Assembly: GCA_947458795.1 (NCBI GenBank)
Contig: CANHCD010000186.1
Span: 1-5,054 of the forward strand
DNA: 5,054 bases
Reading direction: 5' to 3'
Source: Cyclobacteriaceae bacterium
GTDB taxonomy: Bacteria > Bacteroidota > Bacteroidia > Cytophagales > Cyclobacteriaceae
Both the position numbers and the translations under genes were made by a program. The notes below the pieces were generated by a model that saw only the letters and a list, made by a program, of their open reading frames with translations, did no database searches and was not told the origin of the DNA. Each line of letters opens with the position of its first letter. Positions within the stretch are counted from its first letter, which is position 1. This document shows positions 1 through 4,810 of the stretch, in pieces.

Positions 1-425
1 CGCTCGTGCATGTTTTGATGGGAGATGGAGAACTTCAAGAGGGACAGGTTTGGGAAGCGGCCATGTATGCTGCACATTACGGGATGGACAATGTGATTGC
101 AACAGTGGATTACAATGGTCAGCAAATCGATGGTCCTACGGTAAAAATAATGGATTTAAAGAACCTCAAAGCCAAATGGGAAGCATTCGGTTGGGAAGTC
201 ATCGAAACCAAAGAAGGAAATGACCTTGCAGCTGTAATTGCTGGATTGGAAAAAGCCAAATCCCTCACTGGAAAAGGTAAACCCATCTTGAATCTACTCT
301 ACACCGAAATGGGCTATGGCGTCGATTTCATGGTAGGTACACACAAGTGGCACGGTTCCCCGCCAAACGACGAGCAATTGGCCCTTGCCTTGGGTCAATT
401 GGAAGAAACACTTGGCGATTATTAA
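1..425 (+). CDS. Transketolase, N-terminal subunit (3' part only)
   Basis: This is the C-terminal 140 residues of a split transketolase N-terminal subunit; the 5' part lies outside the window and the first whole codon is at 3-5. The family transfers two-carbon ketol units between sugar phosphates in the cytoplasmic non-oxidative pentose phosphate pathway, using thiamine diphosphate and a divalent metal. The visible part opens inside the TPP-binding motif: GDGE, then about 25 residues, then DYNGQQIDG, the GDG...N signature that holds the metal and diphosphate. The later segments GWEV, GKPILNLLYTEMGYGV and THKWHGSPP are typical of the end of this subunit. The stop is TAA at 423-425. The partner subunit begins 24 nt downstream, so the two are probably co-transcribed and form one active enzyme. 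An internal GTG at 6 is not the true start, because the family motif continues upstream of it. Confidence 0.95.
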   Translation, partial: LVHVLMGDGELQEGQVWEAAMYAAHYGMDNVIATVDYNGQQIDGPTVKIMDLKNLKAKWEAFGWEVIETKEGNDLAAVIAGLEKAKSLTGKGKPILNLLYTEMGYGVDFMVGTHKWHGSPPNDEQLALALGQLEETLGDY

Positions 426-449
426 TTATCCATTGCAAAACACAAGAAG

Positions 450-1412
450 ATGAGCTTAGACTTAAAATATACCTATACCGAAAAGAAAGACACCCGCTCA
501 GGCTTTGGTGACGGATTTTTGGAAGCAGGAAGAAAAAATCCCAACGTGGTAGGCCTTTGTGCCGATTTGATTGGTTCCCTAAAAATGGGAGACTTCCAGA
601 AAGAATTTCCAGATCGATTTTTCCAAACCGGCATCGCAGAAGCCAATATGATCGGACTAGCTGCAGGAATGGCCTTGGGAGGGAAAATTCCCTTTGCAGG
701 TACCTTCGCTAACTTTGCTACCGGTCGAGTGTACGATCAAATTCGTCAATCCGTAGCCTATTCCGATAAAAACGTAAAAATCTGTGCTTCACACGCTGGA
801 TTAACTTTGGGAGAAGATGGGGCTACCCACCAGATCCTAGAGGACTTGGGGATGATGAAGATGCTTCCCCACATGACAGTGATCAATCCTTGCGATTACA
901 ACCAAACCAAGGCTGCAACGCTTGCCATCGCCGAATACGAAGGTCCAGTGTACCTCCGCTTTGGACGGCCAAGCTGGCCGATTTTCACTCCTGCCAACCA
1001 GAAGTTTGAAATCGGTAAAGCATGGAAAATGATCGATGGAAAAGACGTGACCATCTTTGCTACTGGACACCTAGTTTGGGAAGCAGTAGTGGCTGAGGCC
1101 ATGCTTCGAGAGGAAGGCATCCATGCCGAAGTGATCAACATCCATACGATCAAGCCATTGGATACCGAAGCGATCTTGGAATCAGTTAAAAAGACTGGTT
1201 GCGCTGTATCCGCCGAAGAGCACCAACTCAATGGAGGCTTGGGCGACAGCATTGCTCAAACCTTGATTCGTCACAACCCGGCTCCCTTGGAGTATGTGGG
1301 AGTGAACGATAGCTTTGGTGAGTCAGGTACCCCAACTCAACTACTAGAAAAGTATGGCCTCAATGCCGAAAACATTGTTAAGGCTGCCAAAAGAGCACTA
1401 GCACGCAAGTAA
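450..1412 (+). CDS. Transketolase, C-terminal subunit
   Basis: A complete 320-residue C-terminal half of a split transketolase, the partner of the gene just upstream. It carries the pyrimidine-binding domain (about residues 10-175) and the transketolase C-terminal domain (about 190-315). The motif GIAEANMIGLAAGMA at 61-75 contains the conserved Glu (E64) that activates the TPP aminopyrimidine. GEDGATHQ at 121-128 and EEHQLNGGLG at 256-265 are also family hallmarks, and the length is normal for this subunit. A 1-deoxyxylulose-5-phosphate synthase or a pyruvate-dehydrogenase E1 beta would share the fold. However, the split arrangement with a transketolase-type N-terminal subunit upstream favours transketolase. 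The start ATG at 450 has only a short purine run (AAGAAG) directly before it, with no canonical Shine-Dalgarno, as is common in Bacteroidota. The TAA stop is immediately joined to the first copy of the downstream hairpin repeat. Confidence 0.95.
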   Translation: MSLDLKYTYTEKKDTRSGFGDGFLEAGRKNPNVVGLCADLIGSLKMGDFQKEFPDRFFQTGIAEANMIGLAAGMALGGKIPFAGTFANFATGRVYDQIRQSVAYSDKNVKICASHAGLTLGEDGATHQILEDLGMMKMLPHMTVINPCDYNQTKAATLAIAEYEGPVYLRFGRPSWPIFTPANQKFEIGKAWKMIDGKDVTIFATGHLVWEAVVAEAMLREEGIHAEVINIHTIKPLDTEAILESVKKTGCAVSAEEHQLNGGLGDSIAQTLIRHNPAPLEYVGVNDSFGESGTPTQLLEKYGLNAENIVKAAKRALARK

Positions 1413-1517
1413 CCTTTGAGGTTTTTTAAACCTCGAAGGTTTCAGTAACCTTTGAGGTTTTTTATTTAACCTCGAAGGATTCCGTAACCTTTAAAGTTTT
1501 TTATTTAACCTCGAAGG
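1411..1517 (+). repeat. Three tandem hairpin-forming repeat units
   Basis: Three head-to-tail units begin at 1411, 1447 and 1486, spaced 36 and 39 nt apart. Each opens with AACCTTTGAGGTT (AACCTTTAAAGTT in unit 3), then a T-rich linker, then AACCTCGAAGG. In each unit the two arms are inverted copies. In unit 1, 1411-1424 pairs with 1428-1441 over 14 bp with one G-U wobble and a TTT loop. In unit 2, 1449-1459 pairs with 1468-1478 over 11 bp with one G-U. In unit 3 two G-to-A changes (1493, 1495) break two of these pairs. Each left arm can also fold alone (AACCT-TTG-AGGTT) and is followed by a T run, so the array could act as a weak intrinsic terminator after the transketolase genes. The left arm of unit 1 includes the last two bases of the stop codon. 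Confidence 0.85.
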
Positions 1518-1535
1518 ATTTGAAACTTTAGATGT

Positions 1536-1550
1536 ATTGAATTATTCAAT
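1536..1550. repeat. Short perfect palindrome ATTGAAT-T-ATTCAAT
   Basis: A 7-1-7 inverted repeat, ATTGAATTATTCAAT, abuts and slightly overlaps the next, longer palindrome. It could be a dimeric-regulator operator or just part of the AT-rich repeat block. No consensus for a known regulator is recognised. Confidence 0.4.
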
Positions 1551-1580
1551 AGTTTAAAACCTTTGAGGTTTTTAAACTAT
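1549..1580. repeat. Extended palindrome around a fourth AACCTTTGAGGTT core
   Basis: The core AACCT-TTG-AGGTT, the same as in the tandem units, is here extended on both sides into ATAGTTTAAAACCT / AGGTTTTTAAACTAT. The arms are 14 and 15 nt with one unpaired T and a 3-nt TTG loop. The copy has its own flanks, so it is not a simple tandem copy of the 1411-1517 units. Confidence 0.75.
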
Positions 1581-1582
1581 CG

Positions 1583-1632
1583 ATATTTAAATCCTCGAGC
1601 ATTTGAAAATTTCTATATTTAAACCTTCGAGG
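1583..1632 (+). repeat. Pair of diverged 18-nt direct repeats
   Basis: ATATTTAAATCCTCGAGC at 1583-1600 and ATATTTAAACCTTCGAGG at 1615-1632 match at 15 of 18 positions, with 14 nt between them. Both carry a variant of the CCTCGA / CCTTCGAGG core that recurs through this spacer. The second copy overlaps the left arm of the hairpin before the GH30 gene. Confidence 0.55.
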
Positions 1633-1657
1633 TTTTAAATTAAACCTCAAAGGTTTA
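1620..1657 (+). repeat. Long hairpin immediately before the GH30 start codon
   Basis: The left arm TAAACCTTCGAGGTTT (1620-1635) and right arm AAACCTCAAAGGTTTA (1642-1657) form a 16-bp stem with a single C-A mismatch and the 6-nt loop TAAATT. It is built from the same AACCT/AGGTT modules as the rest of the spacer. The right arm ends 4 nt before the ATG at 1662. If transcribed, the stem would occupy the position of a ribosome binding site, so it could lower or regulate translation of the GH30 gene. It could equally be the end of a non-functional repeat block, with a leaderless or alternative start. Confidence 0.8.
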
Positions 1658-1661
1658 CCCT

Positions 1662-3050
1662 ATGCTTCTAAGACCTACCCTCCTTCTTTTACTTCTCCTC
1701 TCCTTTGGCTATTCTGCCAAAGCACAGGCGCCTTCCTTTTGGCTAACCGATCCCAAATCAGGGATCCTATTCCAAAAGCAAGCTGATCCAAATTCTGGTT
1801 TAGGACTCCCTACTGCAGAGATCAGCTTGTATCCAGATTCCACCTACCAATCCATGGACGGCTTTGGCTTTACCTTGAGCCAAGGTTCTGCCACCCATTT
1901 TTTGGCTATGTCTGATTCGGCACGAAAAGCTGCGCTTCAAGAATTATTTGGGGATGGAGAAAAAGACATCCGCATCTCCTATTTGCGCTTGGCAGTGGCT
2001 GCATCGGATTTGAATGCCTTTCCCTTTTCTTACAACGACCTCAAGGACCCTCGAGCAACAGATCCTACACTAAGCCAGTTTAGCCTGAGCTACGAGACCC
2101 TGGATGTGCTACCCCGTGTCGCTCAGATCCTAAAAATCAATCCAAAAGTAACCCTGATGGCCTCTCCTTGGTCTCCTCCTACCTGGATGAAGGACAACCG
2201 AGATACACGAGGTGGATCCCTTTTGCCGGAGTTTGAGGCCAGCTATGCCCAATATTTGATCAAATACATACAGGAAATGGGCAAGCGGGGATTTACCATC
2301 GACGCGCTTACCATTCAAAATGAACCGCTACACCCAGGAAACAATCCCTCCCTACTTATGCTTCCCGAGCAGCAGGCACGATTTATTGGCCAGCATTTGG
2401 GACCTGCTTTTCGACAGGCAGGGATCAAAACCAAAATCATTGTCTACGACCACAATGCCGATCGACCAGATTACCCGATTACGGTTTTATCCGATCCAAA
2501 GGCCAATCCCTTCATCGATGGCTCTGCTTTTCACCTCTATGGCGGTCAAATCGAAGCCCTTTCAGAGGTGCATCGCGCATTTCCTGACAAGCACCTCTAC
2601 TTTACCGAACAATGGGTAGGATCTCCCGGTAATATGGAAGGAGACATCGCCTGGCATATCAAAAATCTACTGATTGGAGCCCCTCGGAATTGGGCAAAAA
2701 CGGTGTTGGAATGGAATATCAGTTCCAATCCAAGCCTAAATCCACATACTGATCGTGGAGGCTGTGATCGCTGCTTAGGAGCCATCACCATCGACGGCGA
2801 CGCAGTAACCAGAAATCCGGCTTATTACGTCATAGCCCATGCCAGCAAATTAGTGGATCCAGGCTCCTATCGAATTGGTTCCTCAACGGCCGAAGGGCTT
2901 TCAAATGTGGCCTTTCTCCGAGCAGATGGCAAACAAGTGCTGATCGTACACAACGACAGCAAGGATAACAAACAGTTTGAAATTCGTTCAGGTAACCAGC
3001 ATTTCAAGGCTTCCCTTCCAGCTGGAGCCACAGGAACCTGGCTTTGGTAA
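1662..3050 (+). CDS. Secreted GH30 glycoside hydrolase (glucosylceramidase / endo-beta-1,6-glucanase type)
   Basis: A 462-residue retaining beta-glycosidase of family GH30 (clan A). Residues 1-21 form a Sec signal peptide: a short basic n-region with R4, a run of leucines at 7-13, and a likely cut at AKA|Q after residue 21. No lipobox Cys is seen, so it should be a soluble periplasmic or secreted enzyme. The TIM-barrel part shows DGFGFTLSQGSA (66-77), ISYLRLAVAASD (105-116) and SPWSPPTWMKDN (168-179). IQNEPLHP (218-225) carries the acid/base E221, and YFTEQWVG (313-320) the nucleophile E316. RGGCDRCLGAITID (365-378) holds a CxxC pair and resembles the bacterial GH30 loop before the last strands. 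From about 395 a beta-sandwich tail ends in GATGTWLW. Length and both catalytic residues are intact. Substrate is not fixed by sequence: beta-1,6-glucan or other beta-glucosides are the main candidates. No Shine-Dalgarno is seen, and a hairpin lies 4 nt before the ATG. Confidence 0.93.
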   Translation: MLLRPTLLLLLLLSFGYSAKAQAPSFWLTDPKSGILFQKQADPNSGLGLPTAEISLYPDSTYQSMDGFGFTLSQGSATHFLAMSDSARKAALQELFGDGEKDIRISYLRLAVAASDLNAFPFSYNDLKDPRATDPTLSQFSLSYETLDVLPRVAQILKINPKVTLMASPWSPPTWMKDNRDTRGGSLLPEFEASYAQYLIKYIQEMGKRGFTIDALTIQNEPLHPGNNPSLLMLPEQQARFIGQHLGPAFRQAGIKTKIIVYDHNADRPDYPITVLSDPKANPFIDGSAFHLYGGQIEALSEVHRAFPDKHLYFTEQWVGSPGNMEGDIAWHIKNLLIGAPRNWAKTVLEWNISSNPSLNPHTDRGGCDRCLGAITIDGDAVTRNPAYYVIAHASKLVDPGSYRIGSSTAEGLSNVAFLRADGKQVLIVHNDSKDNKQFEIRSGNQHFKASLPAGATGTWLW

Positions 3051-3208
3051 TTAATTGGATTATCCACAGTCAAACTAATAGTTCGAAATTCCTGTAAATC
3101 ACTGCGGATAATTGTCAACAGCTGAGACAGTCCACAGACCACAGCACATTTATTTGAACTCCAAACCTAAATTTCTTTGGGAACTGCTGATATAACTGTC
3201 ATTCATGA
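3051..3208. other. Non-coding part of the convergent spacer
   Basis: This stretch lies between the ends of two convergent genes and holds no plausible gene. It contains an inverted pair of DnaA-box-like sequences (see separate entry), a small palindrome AACTA-A-TAGTT (3073-3083), and three copies of a CCACAG-type heptad: TCCACAG at 3063-3069 and 3131-3137, and ACCACAG at 3138-3144. The last two are in tandem. No promoter consensus was recognised. Confidence 0.6.
3059..3112. repeat. Inverted repeat containing two DnaA-box-like 9-mers
   Basis: ATTATCCACAG at 3059-3069 and CTGCGGATAAT at 3102-3112 are inverted copies matching at 10 of 11 positions. The first contains TTATCCACA (3060-3068), identical to the classical consensus DnaA box. 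The second read on the minus strand gives TTATCCGCA (3103-3111), one base away from consensus. No AT-rich unwinding element, dnaA or dnaN gene, or further boxes are seen nearby, so an origin is not claimed. A DnaA titration or regulatory site, or coincidence, are the options. Confidence 0.4.
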
Positions 3209-3244
3209 AAAAGCCCTTCCTAAATTGAATTAGGAAGGGCTTTT
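3209..3244. terminator. Strong bidirectional intrinsic terminator
   Basis: The perfect 15-bp inverted repeat AAAAGCCCTTCCTAA (3209-3223) / TTAGGAAGGGCTTTT (3230-3244) has a 6-nt loop, ATTGAA. The plus strand leaves TTTT after a GC-rich stem. The minus strand leaves TTTTT (complement of 3208-3212), so it can stop transcription from both sides. It lies 19 nt past the stop of the minus-strand oxidoreductase gene and 158 nt past the GH30 gene, and so isolates the two convergent units. Confidence 0.93.
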
Positions 3245-3263
3245 GGTTGAAATACTGTATTGT

Positions 3264-4607
3264 TTACACCTTAGGCACTACCCAACCATTGTTGTATTTG
3301 GCCTTCATTAGCTGATTCGCATCCGCATCGGTAAACATATTCTTGGCGGCATCCCAATAAACTTTCTTACCTGTTTTGTAGGCAATATTGCCCATCTGCG
3401 CATTGATTGCAGCTACCGAACCGGTTTGAATTCCACACTTCAATAGCTTGGCATCGTTGGCAGTCATGGCCTCCACAAAGTTGACCGCATGCAGATCCAG
3501 TGCAGAAGGTCCAGACGGTCTCGTCTGTGGTACTTCCTCGATCTTATTTTTGCGCTGTCCATCCACCATCTCTGTTTCTGGAATCACCTTCCATCCACCT
3601 CGATTCACGACAAGCGTGGCATTGTTGCCAATAAACGCGATTCCTTCAGTAGTACCATAGTTTCCTCCATCGATACCAGTAGCATGCTCCCAGAGCATAT
3701 TGAAGCCCTCGTACTCATATACCGTCTGTAGCGTATCTGGAGTTTCTGAAGCATCATCTGGATAAGCAAATTTACCTCCTGAAGCCATCACGGATTTAGG
3801 AGCAGATACTCCCATTGCAAAAAGTGCAATATCAATCTCGTGTACACCCCAGTCGGTCATCAAACCACCTGCATAATCCCAGAACCAGCGAAAACTGAAA
3901 TGGAAGCGGTTGGCATTGAAGTCCCGCTTTGGAGCAGGTCCAAGCCACATGTTGTAATCCACTCCAGCAGGTACTGCACTATTTGCAACAACTGGTACTG
4001 GCTTCATCCAGCCTTGATAGGCCCAGCATTTCACCAAACGAATTTGGCCAAGCTTGCCCGACTTCACATATTGAATGGCTTGGTCGTACTGTGAACCAGA
4101 GCGCTGCCACTGTCCTACCTGAACAATCTTGCCGTAGCGCTCTTGCGCTTTCACCATGATTTGGCATTCTTCGATGGTGTTGGCAATTGGCTTTTCAACA
4201 TACACGTGCTTGCCTGCAGAAACAGCATCTACCATGTTGAGGCAGTGCCAATGGTCTGGAGTACCAATGATTACCACATCAATATCCTTGTTTTCAAGCA
4301 TTTTACGGTAGTCCTTGTATTGGGTAGGTCGCTTTCCTCGAAGTTTGAATACATCTTCGGTACGCTGGTCTAGTACGCTTTGATCTACATCACAAAGTGC
4401 CACACAGTTTACCTGTGGGATTTTTAGGTGCGCACTCATGTTGGACCAGCCCATCCCCTTACAGCCGATTAGGCCGTAGTTGATTTGGTCATTGGGTCCG
4501 ATGCTGCGGGTAAAAGTACCAAAGTCAGCAGCAGTCATTATGGAGGGCATCGATAGGCCCGCTCCGAGGAGCATGGTGTTTTGAATAAATTTTCTTCTTG
4601 AAGTCAT
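3264..4607 (-). CDS. Tat-exported Gfo/Idh/MocA-family oxidoreductase
   Basis: A 447-residue NAD(P)-dependent sugar or polyol dehydrogenase-like protein. The chosen start, ATG at 4605-4607, puts the twin-arginine motif TSRRKFIQN at residues 2-10, followed by a hydrophobic segment and a small-residue stretch to about 27. It is probably exported folded, with its cofactor, to the periplasm. The Rossmann domain begins with INYGLIGCKGMG (42-53), and LCDVD (71-75) ends the second strand. TPDHWH (116-121) and the family signature VYVEKP (135-140) follow; the latter carries the catalytic-site Lys K139. The C-terminal domain has YNMWLGPAP (218-226) and DYAGGLMTDWGVHEIDIA (244-261), with candidate catalytic H256. 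The ending KTGKKVYWD is usual for the exported Bacteroidota/Planctomycetes subgroup. Substrate is unknown. The DUF1080 gene upstream suggests glycoside C3 oxidation. The frame stays open up to an ATG at 4686-4688, but those 27 extra residues would bury the Tat signal. Confidence 0.93.
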   Translation of the reverse strand: MTSRRKFIQNTMLLGAGLSMPSIMTAADFGTFTRSIGPNDQINYGLIGCKGMGWSNMSAHLKIPQVNCVALCDVDQSVLDQRTEDVFKLRGKRPTQYKDYRKMLENKDIDVVIIGTPDHWHCLNMVDAVSAGKHVYVEKPIANTIEECQIMVKAQERYGKIVQVGQWQRSGSQYDQAIQYVKSGKLGQIRLVKCWAYQGWMKPVPVVANSAVPAGVDYNMWLGPAPKRDFNANRFHFSFRWFWDYAGGLMTDWGVHEIDIALFAMGVSAPKSVMASGGKFAYPDDASETPDTLQTVYEYEGFNMLWEHATGIDGGNYGTTEGIAFIGNNATLVVNRGGWKVIPETEMVDGQRKNKIEEVPQTRPSGPSALDLHAVNFVEAMTANDAKLLKCGIQTGSVAAINAQMGNIAYKTGKKVYWDAAKNMFTDADANQLMKAKYNNGWVVPKV

Positions 4608-4643
4608 TTTTTTAGCAAAAGAATTGATGGATAAATTAAGGGT

Positions 4644-4671
4644 GAAATACGATCTACGAAATACGAAAAGG
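4644..4671 (-). repeat. Heptad repeat in the leader of the oxidoreductase gene
   Basis: On the plus strand the heptads GAAATAC, GATCTAC and GAAATAC are followed by a degenerate GAAAAGG. On the minus strand this reads as CGTATTT-type units. It is related, in inverted orientation, to the heptad array at 4757-4810, which has TTTCGTA / AATCGTA units. The array lies within 40-65 nt upstream of the chosen ATG of the minus-strand gene, so it would be in its leader or the intergenic part of an operon transcript. Confidence 0.6.
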
Positions 4672-4714
4672 TGAGGTGAGGCCTCCATTTAAATCAAACT
4701 CCGATTTTTCTGAA

Positions 4715-4754
4715 TTAATTAGAGAGTATCCATAAAAGGGTTCACTCTAATTAA
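4715..4754. repeat. Inverted repeat with 10-bp arms and 20-nt loop
   Basis: TTAATTAGAG (4715-4724) and CTCTAATTAA (4745-4754) are perfect inverted copies separated by 20 nt. They sit between the two minus-strand genes and directly abut the heptad/palindrome element beginning at 4755. A stem-loop in the operon transcript or a binding site for a dimeric regulator are both possible; no regulator consensus is recognised. Confidence 0.55.
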
Positions 4755-4810
4755 GATTTCGTAAATCGTAAATCGTCTACCTGCCGGAGGCAGGTATTTC
4801 GTAAATCACA
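4755..4810. repeat. Heptad array interrupted by a GC-rich palindrome
   Basis: Plus-strand heptads TTTCGTA, AATCGTA, AATCGTC (4757-4777) are followed by the palindrome TACCTGCCGGAGGCAGGTA (4778-4796; 8-bp arms, GGA loop) and then by two more heptads, TTTCGTA and AATCACA (4797-4810). The palindrome sits exactly between heptads, as if inserted into or built together with the array. GATTTCGTAAATC (4755-4767) is itself a 5-3-5 palindrome. From general memory, short CCTGCC...GGCAGG palindromes and CGTAAAT-type heptads recur between genes in Bacteroidota, so a dispersed repeat is likely. The last bases overlap the stop codon and final codon of the DUF1080 gene (TGA at 4806-4808). Confidence 0.7.

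Noticed and set aside
837..1252. Open frames on the minus strand inside the transketolase C-terminal gene
   Set aside because: They overlap a fully conserved gene in antisense, have no recognisable domain or translation signal, and their sequences look like frame shadows.
1411..1657. CRISPR array
   Set aside because: Repeats are spaced 36-39 nt with no unique spacers of constant size, the units are imperfect, and no cas gene is present; they are hairpin repeats.
2320..2619. A 99-codon plus-strand frame inside the GH30 gene
   Set aside because: It lies wholly within an intact GH30 reading frame that contains both catalytic motifs, and its product resembles no family.
2867..3142. A minus-strand frame spanning the end of GH30 and the convergent spacer
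   Set aside because: Most of it is antisense to GH30; no domain, no credible start context, and it crosses the DnaA-box-like inverted repeat.
3059..3144. Chromosomal or plasmid origin of replication
   Set aside because: Only two DnaA-like boxes, no AT-rich unwinding block, and no replication genes nearby; recorded only as a box pair.
3448..4373. Several plus-strand frames of 70-84 codons opposite the oxidoreductase gene
   Set aside because: All are antisense to a conserved Gfo/Idh gene and show no family motifs.
4608..4720. Bacteroidota promoter (TTG / TAnnTTTG) for the oxidoreductase gene
   Set aside because: Only a one-mismatch -7-like string (TTCTTTTG) about 8 nt before the ATG is seen on the minus strand, without a correctly placed -33 TTG; too weak to call.
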